Shown here in pieces: positions 20,806-31,147 of a stretch of DNA of 55,544 bases. The translations under genes and the position numbers were made by a program. Every line of letters begins with the position of its first letter. The stretch's first letter is position 1. The DNA is from Clostridiales bacterium (GTDB taxonomy: Bacteria; Bacillota; Clostridia; Lachnospirales; WQUN01): positions 1 to 55,544 of the forward strand of contig JAISZB010000102.1 in NCBI GenBank assembly GCA_031269465.1, in the 5' to 3' direction. The notes beneath the pieces were generated by a model. It had not been told where the DNA came from. It worked only from the letters and a program-made list of their open reading frames with translations, and ran no database searches.

Positions 20806-22437
20806 ATGAGAGATTCCCAAAAGGTATTAAACGAGCTAACAAGACAGGCGAGCAACAAAGACTATCAGTTCAACCGAATATACAGGATTCTATGTAATCC
20901 GGATATGTATATCAAAGCGTATAGCAACATCTACAGCAACAAAGGCAGTTCAACATGTGGCACGGACAACACAACAGCAGACGGGTTCAGCGAAGAAAGA
21001 ATAAACCGCATAATCCAGACGCTAAAAGACGAAAGCTATCAAGCAAAACCTGTTAGACGGACTTATACACCCAAGAAAAACGGCAAAACCAGACCTCTGG
21101 GGATACCAAGCTTTGACGACAGACTGATACAGGAAGTGTGCAGAATGGTACTGGAAGCTATTTACGAGCCAGTATTTTATGTAAACTCACATGGATTCAG
21201 ACCAGATAAAAGCTGTCACACGGCATTAAAAGAAATAGTCCGTACTTTCAAAGGTGTAAACTGGTTCATTGAAGGTGACATTAAAGGCTGTTTTGATAAC
21301 ATCAACCACCAAACGTTAATAGCCATCTTGCGGAAAAGAATTGACGACGAGAGATTCATACGTCTGATATGGAAATTCCTAAAAGCAGGATATATGGAAG
21401 ACTTCAAGTATAACAATACGTTTAGTGGCACACCACAAGGCGGCATAGTTAGCCCTATCCTAGCGAACATTTATATGCACGAACTGGACACATACGTCTT
21501 GGAAACCTTACAGAAAGACATTTCGTCTGCCAACGCTAATAAAGGTAAAGCCAAGAAAAACAGGAACAGAAACCCTGTATACGTAAAGTTGACCAACGAC
21601 ATGAAAATGATAAGCAACAGGATAGAAGCATGTGAGAATGAGGAAGAAAGGAAACAGCTCATATCACGGCACAAAGACCTAAGAAAACAAAGAAACAAGG
21701 AACATGAAAGCATAGGTCATACTAACTGCCGCAACTTGCAATACGTCCGATATGCAGACGATTTCATAATAGGAATATGCACAAGCAAGGACGATTGCCA
21801 AACAGTCAAACAACAGGTAAAAGATTTTTTGCTTGGCGCACTCAACCTTGAATTATCAGAGGAAAAGACACTTACAACACACAGTACCAATAAAGCGCGC
21901 TTCCTCGACTATGAAATTCAGGTACGAGAAAATAACCGCTTCTTCGAGGACGTTAACGGCGTTAAGAAGAGAACAGGCAACAGAGGGATTGCACTATTCA
22001 TGCCTGAAGACGCCATGTTCGACTACATTAACAAAAAAGATATAGTCCAAGACATCAACGCAAAGCAGTGGCGCGGCAAGGCAAGAACAATTCTTCAAAG
22101 TCTTAGCGACTTAGAGATTGTAACTACCTGCAACGCCGAAATAAGAGGACTGTACAACTACTATGCTATGGCTGAAAATGTCGCTGCTCGAATGAATATG
22201 ATATACCACATGATGGAATATAGCTGTCTAAAGACCCTTGCGGGAAAACACAAAACCAGTGTCTACCAGATAAGGTCTAAGCTCCAAGTGGGTGAGGATT
22301 GGGGTGTACGATATGACACCAAGAAAGAGAAGAACAAAGTCAGGTTCTTCTACAACCAAGGGTTTACCAGAAAACAAACCCCCAGCACCGACCCGAAAAT
22401 AGATAACATAGTAAACATAAAACCAATACGCGGGTAG
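20806..22437 (+). CDS. ltrA: Group II intron reverse transcriptase/maturase
   Basis: The intron-encoded protein (543 aa) assists splicing of its own intron and copies it into DNA during mobility. RT motifs in order: KNGKTRPLGIPSFDDRLIQ (about 92-110), GDIKGCFDNINH (157-168), FSGTPQGGIVSPILANIYMH (207-226) and the catalytic YADD (316-319). The C-terminal maturase X region includes AEIRGLYNYYAMAENV. ATG 20806 is set by TGGAGGTT at 20791-20798. The frame ends at TAG 22435. A C-terminal segment with two Cys pairs (NKCETCGKEN ... LVLCIECRNSIHH) continues in another frame, so the protein is cut just before its zinc/HNH-like end. Confidence 0.93.
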   Translation: MRDSQKVLNELTRQASNKDYQFNRIYRILCNPDMYIKAYSNIYSNKGSSTCGTDNTTADGFSEERINRIIQTLKDESYQAKPVRRTYTPKKNGKTRPLGIPSFDDRLIQEVCRMVLEAIYEPVFYVNSHGFRPDKSCHTALKEIVRTFKGVNWFIEGDIKGCFDNINHQTLIAILRKRIDDERFIRLIWKFLKAGYMEDFKYNNTFSGTPQGGIVSPILANIYMHELDTYVLETLQKDISSANANKGKAKKNRNRNPVYVKLTNDMKMISNRIEACENEEERKQLISRHKDLRKQRNKEHESIGHTNCRNLQYVRYADDFIIGICTSKDDCQTVKQQVKDFLLGALNLELSEEKTLTTHSTNKARFLDYEIQVRENNRFFEDVNGVKKRTGNRGIALFMPEDAMFDYINKKDIVQDINAKQWRGKARTILQSLSDLEIVTTCNAEIRGLYNYYAMAENVAARMNMIYHMMEYSCLKTLAGKHKTSVYQIRSKLQVGEDWGVRYDTKKEKNKVRFFYNQGFTRKQTPSTDPKIDNIVNIKPIRG

Positions 22438-22616
22438 AACTGAACTGGAACAAGTGTGAAACATGCGGGAAAGAAAATGTAGCGTTTAATATCAATCACG
22501 TTCAAAAGGCCAAAGACCTAAAAGGAAAAGAATATTGGGAACGATTGATGATAAAATGGCAGCGCAAAACACTTGTCTTGTGCATTGAGTGCCGCAACTC
22601 AATACACCATAGTTAG
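22437..22616 (+). pseudogene. Out-of-frame C-terminal HNH/zinc-like segment of the intron protein
   Basis: Reading from 22437 gives ELNWNKCETCGKEN, an INHVQKAKDLKGKEYWE stretch and LVLCIECRNSIHHS, then TAG. This is the typical CxxC...H...CxxC endonuclease-like end of such proteins. The frame differs by one base from the RT frame, which stops at 22435-22437. The two frames overlap between 22407 and 22437. A one-base deletion near 22430 is the simplest explanation; a sequencing error or recoding are alternatives. Splicing can survive without this segment, but DNA target cleavage probably cannot. Confidence 0.8.
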
Positions 22617-22724
22617 CTTGTTGGACGGAGAGCCGTATACATCGAGAGATGTACGTACGGTTCGGGGAGGGGTTGTCTGAAACCTGCTATAGTAATATAG
22701 TAAGGCGCAGGCTTCCTACTCTAC

Positions 22725-24074
22725 CATTTGAATATTGGAGCGGGGCGAGTCGTCTATCAAGAGCTTACCCGGATATCAAAGGCCATTGACGACGGAGATT
22801 TCTTCGATAACGAGGCTTTTGCCGCAGCCATTGAAAACTGCTTGGACAAGGGAACGGATTTGCATCTATTCGGCCTTTTGTCAGACGGCGGCGTGCACAG
22901 CCACAATACTCATTTATACGCTCTAGTAGAGCTTGCAAAGAAGAAAGGCCTGGAAAGAGTATATGTCCACGCTTTCCTTGACGGGCGGGACACTCCCCCG
23001 ACATCAGGCAAGGGCTACCTGATGGAGCTTGAGGCCAAGATGGATCAGATTGGAGCGGGGAAAGTCGCAACCGTCATGGGAAGGTACTACGTGATGGATA
23101 GGGACAACCGCTGGGAGAGGGTAAAGCAGGCTTACGACGCTTTGGTAAGCGGCAAGGGCAATTGCGCGGAATCCGCCGAGGTCCTGATGGATGAGACGTA
23201 TGCCAATGGATTGAACGACGAGTTCGTGCTGCCTTCAAATATAGTAAAGGGCGGAAAGCCTGTAGCCCTTGTAAAGCCAAATGATTCAGTAATCTTCTTC
23301 AACTTCAGGCCGGACAGGGCGAGAGAGATCAGCCGTGCTTTCTGCGAGCCTGATTTTGCGGGATTTGCAAGGGAAAAAGGGTTCTTCCCCTTGACGTATG
23401 TATGCTTTACGGAGTATGATGTAAAAATCCCTAACAAAATTGTTGCTTTCCACAGCCAATCCCTTGAGAACACTTTCGGCCAGTATATTTCTTCCCTGGG
23501 CCTTAAGCAGCTGAGGCTGGCTGAAACGGAGAAGTACGCCCACGTCACTTTCTTTTTCAATGGGGGCGTTGAAACGCCTAATCCCGGGGAAGAAAGGATC
23601 TTAATCCCTAGCCCCAAGGTCGCGACATATGATCTTCAGCCTGAGATGAGCGCGATTCCAGTAACTGACACACTTGTGGAAAGCATATTGTCGCAGCGCT
23701 ACGACGTTATTATAATAAATTACGCTAACTCGGATATGGTAGGGCATACAGGAGTGCTTGAAGCCGCTATAAAAGCTGTGGAGACGGTCGATGCATGCGT
23801 CGGGCGGGCTTACGAGGCGATTTGCGCGGTGGACGGCCAGCTATTCATATGCGCGGATCACGGAAACTCGGACAAAATGATAGATGAGATAACAAAAGAG
23901 CCGTTCACTGCCCACACCACCAATCCGGTGCCGTTCATTATCGCGAATTGCCGCAAGGCGGCGGGGATTAAAAAAGACGGGAAGCTTTCAGATATAACTC
24001 CTACGCTATTGGATATGATGGGCATTCCGCAGCCGAAGGAAATGACAGGCCATAGCCTGCTGATTGTAAAATGA
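22725..24074 (+). CDS. gpmI: 2,3-bisphosphoglycerate-independent phosphoglycerate mutase, exon 2 (codons 66-514)
   Basis: The remaining 449 codons of GpmI. It resumes at His66 with LNIGAGRVVYQELTR and carries the rest of the active site: LLSDGGVHSH and HAFLDGRDTPP of the transferase domain, GRYYVMDRDNRWER, FFNFRPDRARE, YANSDMVGHTG and CADHGNSDKM with metal-binding Asp/His residues. The combined protein is 514 aa, the normal iPGM length. A TTG at 22728 could in theory start translation, but the product would lack Ser62. Enolase follows after 140 bases. Confidence 0.95.
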   Translation, partial: HLNIGAGRVVYQELTRISKAIDDGDFFDNEAFAAAIENCLDKGTDLHLFGLLSDGGVHSHNTHLYALVELAKKKGLERVYVHAFLDGRDTPPTSGKGYLMELEAKMDQIGAGKVATVMGRYYVMDRDNRWERVKQAYDALVSGKGNCAESAEVLMDETYANGLNDEFVLPSNIVKGGKPVALVKPNDSVIFFNFRPDRAREISRAFCEPDFAGFAREKGFFPLTYVCFTEYDVKIPNKIVAFHSQSLENTFGQYISSLGLKQLRLAETEKYAHVTFFFNGGVETPNPGEERILIPSPKVATYDLQPEMSAIPVTDTLVESILSQRYDVIIINYANSDMVGHTGVLEAAIKAVETVDACVGRAYEAICAVDGQLFICADHGNSDKMIDEITKEPFTAHTTNPVPFIIANCRKAAGIKKDGKLSDITPTLLDMMGIPQPKEMTGHSLLIVK

Positions 24075-24214
24075 ACGCCGCCAAGGTTTGCCATGGCATT
24101 CAATTTTGCGGGGCATGGCTTGAATTCAGCCGGCTCGCACATAAGCGACATATGCCGCCCTAAGCAATACCGAGCGGCATAACAGCCACTATTATAGAAA
24201 AGGGGTAATTGTAG

Positions 24215-25540
<1,326 letters not shown>

Positions 25541-25551
25541 GAGTTGGATAA

Positions 25552-25797
25552 ATGAGCATTCTATACATCATTTTAAGCGTACTGTTCATTTTGGTATGCG
25601 GCGGATTGGTGGTTTGCATCCTTCTTCAGAAGAAAAGCTCTCAAGGCCTAGGATCAATAGCAGGCATGGGAAATTCCGCCGACACCTATTGGGACAGGAA
25701 CCGGAACAGATCTCTGGAAGGCACTTTGGAAAAGTACACGAAAATCGGAGGAGTAGTGCTATTTATCTTTTCTCTGGCCATGTGCGTGGTCAAATGA
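25552..25797 (+). CDS. secG: Preprotein translocase subunit SecG
   Basis: SecG (81 aa) is the small integral-membrane partner of the SecYEG protein export channel. Two membrane segments are visible, residues 3-23 and about 57-77, joined by a cytoplasmic Gly/Ser-containing loop with QGLGSIAGMGNSADTYW. Length and position before rnr match Bacillota. TAGGAG precedes ATG 25552 by a good distance. Confidence 0.92.
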   Translation: MSILYIILSVLFILVCGGLVVCILLQKKSSQGLGSIAGMGNSADTYWDRNRNRSLEGTLEKYTKIGGVVLFIFSLAMCVVK

Positions 25798-26180
25798 AAG
25801 AAATGGCATAGGCGCGCTTATTTGCATATGTGAGTTCCTAGGCGCATTTTATTGCGAATTGGCATATAATGATTTGCATATCCATCTGGGCTCATTATCC
25901 GCGCATCGGCATAAGCTCTTTGATTTGAAAGCTCCCCAATGAGCGGAGAAATTGCAAGCATTGGCGTGAATAGAAGTTCAGGCAGGAAGAGAAAAATCGC
26001 CTGAAGATTTCAGGCAAGCATGCGTGGCGCGGGATTTCGCCGGCCCTAGGGTGCGGGCATGATCCCGCACCTAGGGCGCGGGCATGATCCCGCATCCTTG
26101 CGCGTTGCTTTTTATACTGGTTTGCAACCAAAGATACCTACGCAAATCAGCATAACATGGAAGTAAAACAGGAGGACAAA
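25798..26180. promoter_or_regulatory. secG-rnr gap with stacked GC hairpins
   Basis: Remnants of TTTGCA-type palindromic repeats lie at 25,815-25,880 and 26,112-26,155. Between them, 26,044-26,095 holds a strong hairpin: CCCTAGGGTGCGGG pairs with CCCGCACCTAGGG around CATGAT, with one bulge. A second copy of GCGGGCATGATCCCGC follows immediately. No T-run follows, so these are not simple terminators; they may be a processed leader of rnr. Confidence 0.5.
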
Positions 26181-28178
26181 TTGAAGAAAGTAAAAAATAG
26201 AATTATCATTGGAACATACGAGGGGACCTCAAGGGAATTCGCGTTCGTCAAGCCGGAGGATCCGAGCTTGGAGAGCATATTCGTATACAAAAGTTGCAGC
26301 CGGTACGCATTTCATCGCGACAGGGTCAAATGCCAGGTGCTGGAGGAGCATGTTGGATCTTCTCACGCGCAAGGGGTTATACTGGAGGTGCTGGAGCCTG
26401 AAGACAAGGAAATGGTTTGCACTTACAGCAAGATAGGCGGCGTATGCTGCCTTGTTCCATCTGACATTCGGCATAATGGAGTAATTTTTCTGACAAAGAA
26501 GCAGGCGAAGCAGCTGAGAGCTTCAGGACTTGAAAAGTCTGATAAAGCCTTGTTTTCGATAAGCCGCGCAAATCCGCCTGCTGTGAGGCTGAAATCCATA
26601 TTGGGAAAGGCGGGGGAGCCGAACGCCGAGGTTATGAGCCTTGTCTTGACAAGCGGCATTTCATATGAGTTTGATGAGAATGTGATTGGAGAAAGCCTTG
26701 AAATCCCTGAAACTGTGGATTGCGCGCAGGCTGCCGCTCGTCCAAGGGTTCAAGGCCAGGCTGTCACTATAGACGGAGAGGATACAAAGGATGTAGATGA
26801 CGCGGTTACTCTGCGGATAAATGAGAAGGGAAATTTCCTCCTCGGCGTCCATATAGCTGATGTAGCGAATTATGTCGCGGAAGGGTCTAGCTTGGATTCT
26901 GAGGCGGCTAAAAGGGGCGTCAGCGTATATCTTGCCGACAGGGTGATACCGATGCTTCCCGCAAGGCTTTCAAACGGCATATGCTCTTTGAATGAGGGGG
27001 TGGATAGGCTTGCCCTTAGCTGTTGGATGGAAATTGACAGGCAAGGGGAGGTAGTAGACAAGCGGATTGAGGAAACTGTTCTGCGCGTGGACAAAAGGAT
27101 GAATTATAAAGCCGTCACTGCCGCGCTTGAAGGAAAAAGCGTCGGCTATGAAGAATTTATCCCAATGCTTTCTCGGATGAAAGAGCTCTGCTTAATCCTT
27201 GCGAAAAAGAGAGTGGAGCGCGGCGCTATATTTTTCGATATGCCCGAGGCCAAGATTATAGTCGGTGAAGACGGGGAGGCAGTTGATGTTTTAGTCGAGG
27301 ATAGAACCATAGCCGCGATGATGATTGAGGAGTTCATGCTCGTGTGCAACGAGACGGTGGCTAAAACTTTCCAGAGCCTGGGCGCGCCGTTTGTTTACAG
27401 GGTGCATGAAAAGCCTGACAATGAAAAGATAACGCGCCTCAAGCAGGTTATCTCGTATTTCGGCTATAAGCTAAAAGGCGGAGAGGATCTTCCGGATGCC
27501 ATACAAGGACTTCTCAATAAATCCAACGAAACGCCGGAGGCGTCAATCATAGCGAGGCTGACTCTGAGATCCTTCAAGCAGGCTAAATACTCTCCTGTAA
27601 ACGACGGGCATTTCGGATTGGCCGCTGACTACTACTGCCATTTCACTTCTCCAATCAGGCGGTACCCGGATCTTCAAATACACAGGATAATAAAAGAGCA
27701 TATACATGGCATGAGCAGTGAAAGGAAAATCGATCTTAAGAGCCGCATGGCTTTTGTCAGCGAAAGCTGCTCCAGAACTGAACGCGTAGCGGAGGAGTTG
27801 GAGCGCGAGGTTGCGAAGCTTAAGAAAGCCAGCTACATGGTCAAGTTCATCGGGCGCGAATTTACCGGAGTAATAACCGGAATTACAAAATTCGGCATAT
27901 TCATAGAGCTTCCCAATACTGTAGAAGGAATGGCTCCGATTCGCGATATGGCTGATCACTTCGAATACATCGAAAGTTCCTGCCAGCTCAGGGGCGAGTA
28001 TACGAAAAAGGTGTATACGCTAGGAGACATTGTCAGGGTTATGGTGGAGGATGTAAAGCCTGTGATGAGGGAGATAAATTTCAGGATTCTGGAAAAGCCC
28101 AAGGAATCAAGGTCTAATTCCAGAATATCCAAAGGCGGGGCGAAAAAGCGCAGGCGAAATTTCAAGGAAAGCGTGTAG
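26181..28178 (+). CDS. rnr: Ribonuclease R
   Basis: RNase R (665 aa) is a processive 3'-5' exoribonuclease that degrades structured RNA and works with SmpB-tmRNA on non-stop messages. After N-terminal cold-shock-like RNA-binding regions, the RNB catalytic domain has ITIDGEDTKDVDDAV-type Asp residues (seen as VTIDGEDTKDVDDAVTL) and ADVANYVAEGSSLD. The HFTSPIRRYPDLQIHR motif is near residue 500, followed by a C-terminal S1 domain (GVITGITKFGIFIELPNTVEG) and a basic tail. I chose TTG 26181 because AGGAGG (26170-26175) sits 5 bases before it. The in-frame ATG at 26157 has no ribosome site and lies at the end of a repeat. Confidence 0.93.
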   Translation: MKKVKNRIIIGTYEGTSREFAFVKPEDPSLESIFVYKSCSRYAFHRDRVKCQVLEEHVGSSHAQGVILEVLEPEDKEMVCTYSKIGGVCCLVPSDIRHNGVIFLTKKQAKQLRASGLEKSDKALFSISRANPPAVRLKSILGKAGEPNAEVMSLVLTSGISYEFDENVIGESLEIPETVDCAQAAARPRVQGQAVTIDGEDTKDVDDAVTLRINEKGNFLLGVHIADVANYVAEGSSLDSEAAKRGVSVYLADRVIPMLPARLSNGICSLNEGVDRLALSCWMEIDRQGEVVDKRIEETVLRVDKRMNYKAVTAALEGKSVGYEEFIPMLSRMKELCLILAKKRVERGAIFFDMPEAKIIVGEDGEAVDVLVEDRTIAAMMIEEFMLVCNETVAKTFQSLGAPFVYRVHEKPDNEKITRLKQVISYFGYKLKGGEDLPDAIQGLLNKSNETPEASIIARLTLRSFKQAKYSPVNDGHFGLAADYYCHFTSPIRRYPDLQIHRIIKEHIHGMSSERKIDLKSRMAFVSESCSRTERVAEELEREVAKLKKASYMVKFIGREFTGVITGITKFGIFIELPNTVEGMAPIRDMADHFEYIESSCQLRGEYTKKVYTLGDIVRVMVEDVKPVMREINFRILEKPKESRSNSRISKGGAKKRRRNFKESV

Positions 28179-29113
28179 TGAAGGCGCCCCTGCTAAGGGG
28201 GTATTTTGAATTGAAGCGGATATCCAGGAAAAAGCATCTGTTTTACAAGTTCGGCTTCTTCGCATTGCTGCTGTCTTTGGCGGGACTAATCTACGCAAAC
28301 TACGACTACATGGTTTTCAAGTTGCTGATAGCGGACAATTACATCTTCACCGACGCATTGGATGAATGGTATGAGCAGAGCCTTGGCGAGGGCAATTTTA
28401 AAGGGTATCATCAGGACTTCGACAGGGCGGTCATAGCGGCTGTGACTGAGAAGATAAGCTCTATAAACAAGGATCGGTACACATATCTGTATACTCCTGC
28501 GCAGTACCGCCTGTCACGGGATGTGGAAAAGGTTGACGCGGCTGCTTCCAAATTTGAGATATTGTCTGAAAAGACGATTATGGTCAGCCTTACGAATATA
28601 TCCAGCGGAACCAAGGATTTCTTTTTAAGCTGCATGGATCAGAACAAAGGTTATGAAAATCTGATCTTGGATTTAAGGGGAAACTATGGAGGGTTGCTGG
28701 CTGATTTCTATAAAATATCAGAGCAGTTCACTAAAAGGGGAGCTATTTTAGGCTATGAGAAGACAAGGATTCCTTTTCTAACCCATGCTGTTAAAAGCAA
28801 AGGAAAAGAAGAGCTCGAGTACAGGAAAATTCTGATCCTTCAAGATGAAAACACTGCTAGCGCAGCAGAAGGCTTGATTTTATCTCTAAAAGGCAATCTG
28901 GACAATGTAACTGCCATCGGAGAGAAGACATTCGGAAAAGGCATCGGCCAGGTGACCTTGCCGCTTACGGGCGGATACGCTGTCAAAGCTACAGTTCTTC
29001 TGGTGTCAGGCCCTCAGGATAATACCATACACGGCATCGGCATAGAGCCGGATGTTTACTATGCAGGCGATGATATAGTAAACTTCGCTCTTGAGATGGC
29101 CGAGGCTGGATAA
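28178..29113 (+). CDS. S41-family (C-terminal processing type) peptidase, membrane-anchored
   Basis: A 311-residue protein with one N-terminal membrane segment (about residues 23-42) after a basic cytosolic start, so an outside-facing protease is likely. The S41 domain shows LILDLRGNYGGLL (about 166-178), the candidate nucleophile Ser in ENTASAAEGLIL, and the candidate general-base Lys in GEKTFGKGIGQ, followed by GIGIEPDVYY. No PDZ domain is visible, and the protein is shorter than CtpA/Prc. The GTG at 28178 overlaps the rnr stop by one base and has AAGGA before it. A TTG at 28211 with AAGGGGG upstream is a fair alternative. It lies inside the rnr-smpB neighbourhood; its substrate is unknown. 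Confidence 0.82.
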   Translation: MKAPLLRGYFELKRISRKKHLFYKFGFFALLLSLAGLIYANYDYMVFKLLIADNYIFTDALDEWYEQSLGEGNFKGYHQDFDRAVIAAVTEKISSINKDRYTYLYTPAQYRLSRDVEKVDAAASKFEILSEKTIMVSLTNISSGTKDFFLSCMDQNKGYENLILDLRGNYGGLLADFYKISEQFTKRGAILGYEKTRIPFLTHAVKSKGKEELEYRKILILQDENTASAAEGLILSLKGNLDNVTAIGEKTFGKGIGQVTLPLTGGYAVKATVLLVSGPQDNTIHGIGIEPDVYYAGDDIVNFALEMAEAG

Positions 29114-29132
29114 CGCAGTTCTCTAGGCAAAG

Positions 29133-29161
29133 TTGACTTGAATCCAGATTTGATCTATAAT
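29133..29161 (+). promoter_or_regulatory. Sigma-A type promoter for smpB-ssrA
   Basis: TTGACT (29133-29138), a 17-base spacer and a perfect TATAAT (29156-29161), 80 bases before smpB. It is among the best promoter matches I found in the window. Confidence 0.75.
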
Positions 29162-29241
29162 TCCAAGTGCGGGTTTATAAAGTTAGCTATGCGAGAAACT
29201 CCCATACTAGTGATATGAATGTCTATTTAAAAGGTGATTAA

Positions 29242-29718
29242 ATGCCCAAAGACAGCAAAGGCTCCAAGCTCATCGCTCAAAATAAGAAGGCTCAGCACGA
29301 CTATTTCATTGAGGAAACTTACCAAGCCGGGATAGAGCTTCTAGGTACGGAAGTGAAGAGCCTTCGCGCGGGAAAGTGCAACCTGAAGGATAGCTTCGTG
29401 CTTGTAGAAGGCGGAGAGGCCATGCTTGAAGGGTTGCATATAAGCCCGTACGAGTTCGGAAACATCTTCAACAAAGATCCTCTCAGAAAGCGAAGGCTTT
29501 TGCTTCACAAATTTGAGATAAACAAGCTCAGAAGGGCTTCTACTGCGGATGGATACACCATAGTCCCCATTCGCATCTACTTTCAAAAAAGCCTTGTGAA
29601 GGTTGACATAGCTTTGGCTAAAGGCAAGAAGCTATACGACAAGCGTGATGACATCGCTAAAAAGGATGCTCGCAGAGAAATAGAGAAGGAGTTCAAAGCG
29701 AGAAATAGGAATTCGTAA
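29242..29718 (+). CDS. smpB: SsrA-binding protein SmpB
   Basis: SmpB (158 aa) binds tmRNA and brings it to stalled ribosomes for trans-translation. Conserved stretches are [40 protein letters not shown] (tmRNA-binding OB fold) and LHKFEINKL. The basic C-terminal tail [20 protein letters not shown] reads the empty A site. AAAAGGTGA precedes ATG 29242. The ssrA gene starts 29 bases after its stop, so the RNA and its partner protein are probably made together. Confidence 0.97.
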   Translation: MPKDSKGSKLIAQNKKAQHDYFIEETYQAGIELLGTEVKSLRAGKCNLKDSFVLVEGGEAMLEGLHISPYEFGNIFNKDPLRKRRLLLHKFEINKLRRASTADGYTIVPIRIYFQKSLVKVDIALAKGKKLYDKRDDIAKKDARREIEKEFKARNRNS

Positions 29719-29747
29719 AGTTTACTTTGGCTTTGCCAAAGATTTTC

Positions 29748-30091
29748 GGGGGCGCAATGGCTTCGACGGGGATTGCGCATGCGGGAATAGCCATCCGCAG
29801 ACGGTGCCTGCGAATAAAAACCGACAATAAATTTAATCGACAACGATTATTCTTTAGTCGCCGCGTAATGCGGCCGTCGACCTATAAGTAACCTGCTGCT
29901 TTAGGTATCGGCGTCGACTAGGCGGGGAACTTGCGCGCCAAAGCTTTGAGGCGCGTGAAGATCCATGAAGCTACTTGAAAGCGAGTCGTGTTGGCTTGCC
30001 TCGCTGGATGGGAATTTTGAATAACCAACTGTGATGGGAGAAGTTTTCGTTTGCAGATTTTCGGACCCGGGTTCAATTCCCGGCGCCTCCA
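29748..30091 (+). tRNA. ssrA: Transfer-messenger RNA (tmRNA)
   Basis: A 344-base tmRNA that rescues stalled ribosomes. The 5' GGGGGCGCAATGGCTTCGAC and the 3' T-arm GACCCGGGTTCAATTCCCGG with CGCCTCC pair to form the acceptor stem, and the terminal CCA is not encoded. The tag reading frame is at 29839-29865, GAC AAC GAT TAT TCT TTA GTC GCC GCG, then TAA. The tag is therefore Ala (from the charged tmRNA) plus DNDYSLVAA, with a GAC resume codon as I recall for Clostridium acetobutylicum. The VAA end is the usual ClpXP degradation signal. Confidence 0.95.
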
Positions 30092-30099
30092 TTAGTATG

Positions 30100-30139
30100 A
30101 AACCCTAGTTTGCTTGATAATAAAGCGATCTAGGGTTTT
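30100..30139 (+). terminator. Terminator after ssrA
   Basis: AAACCCTAG (30100-30108) pairs with CTAGGGTTTT (30130-30139). It lies nine bases after the tmRNA end. Confidence 0.85.
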
Positions 30140-30206
30140 CATTTTGCCAAAACGCCAGCGAGAAGCCTTTACGCCGATTTAAAGTCAAAATCGCTTAGTT
30201 TGGATA

Positions 30207-30368
30207 TTAACTGATTTTCATATAAACCCCCTATGACGCTACGCTTCACCGCCAAGAGTGAAAATACTAAGTCGATTGTGTGTTTGAGGCAGGACAAATA
30301 TCGGTTCATTTGACTGCAAAGCGGTGTAGCTAAGCTAATAGAAGTGCTTTCATATGCGAATCAGTATG
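30207..30368. repeat. Second-type repeat module, inverted copy of 645-722
   Basis: The segment from CTGATTTTCATATAAACCCC through CGCTTCACCGCCAAGAGTG is the reverse complement, with few changes, of 645-722. It continues into TTTGACTGCA-type and TTTCATATGCGAATCAGTAT ends of the main palindrome family. Confidence 0.65.
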
Positions 30369-30977
30369 TGAGCGGGATCGCCTGCCCTGCAATTGAGCCT
30401 GTATGCTATGAAATGAAAAAATTATGGAATTAAGCATCTATAAACCTTTGCGCTTCAGTCTTCAATCTCCAACGTAAGAATCTTCTCGGTAAAATCATCC
30501 GAGCCTTCTGCTTGGCGCTGACGTGAGCTTTTCAGGACGCGCTGAGAACATAAGCAGTCCGATATTGTGAAAGTCAATGCCAACGTCAGTGGAATTGGCG
30601 GCTTCCAAGGCGGCAGGCAAAGCTCCCAATGCTCAGCGGATGATTTCATATGCGGGGGACTGCTGGCCTGCGCAAGGAAACCTTCAAGAATGTCTCTGCG
30701 AATGGCCGGGCATTTCAGCTTCTCCCTTTAACAGAAATAAAACCGCGCTTAGTTGAATTCATCAAAAAGCTCTGCTATATCTTATTCCTTGGCAACTGCT
30801 TTGATTGAAAGAGGATTTATCCAGTATGCCTTGCGACTGAGCTGATTTTGGCGTTGCATGTTTCATTCGAGCCCGCACAACACTGCATTCAGACAACCCA
30901 TACGCATTTTAATGTCTAAACGGAATAAATCTTGGCTTTTCGGTATACCATCTCGACATTGTTCTATGATATACTTT

Positions 30978-30995
30978 AGTTAGTTGCCGCTAACT
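30978..30995. promoter_or_regulatory. Operator-like palindrome 1 (AGTTAG-N6-CTAACT)
   Basis: AGTTAG, six bases, CTAACT. It matches the arms of the site at 31148-31167 and resembles DtxR/IdeR-type metal repressor sites built on GTTAG/CTAAC. It lies upstream of the DUF3793-flavodoxin pair. Binding by such a repressor is an inference. Confidence 0.5.
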
Positions 30996-31147
30996 GTATA
31001 TTCCTTGAAAATAGATGCTGATTTGCATATGAAACTGCCTATTAATTAATACAGACGGAAAGTGGGCGGCCAAGCTCCAAAAAGGAGTGTTTGATGCTAA
31101 TCTGCATATGCCTGTCCTCATTCAACAGGAATTAGAGGTTTTCCAAA

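Larger units (their letters stand above)
20061..22724 (+). mobile_element. Group II intron inserted in gpmI
   Basis: A 2,664-base retroelement in sense orientation. The 5' end GTGCG and the 3' end AC fit the GUGYG...AY rule. Domain V is clear at 22630-22663, running GAGCCGTATAC to GTACGTACGGTTC, with the expected 34-base fold. Domain VI follows to the 3' end. An intron-encoded reverse transcriptase occupies 20806-22437. Exon boundaries are fixed by the protein: ...NSEVG, then H-LNIGAGR. The last exon bases GTAGGG could act as IBS1, pairing with TCCTAT at 20280-20285 (two G-U pairs), but this pairing is only a suggestion. Chromosomal group II introns usually sit outside essential genes, so this site is unusual. 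Confidence 0.95.
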
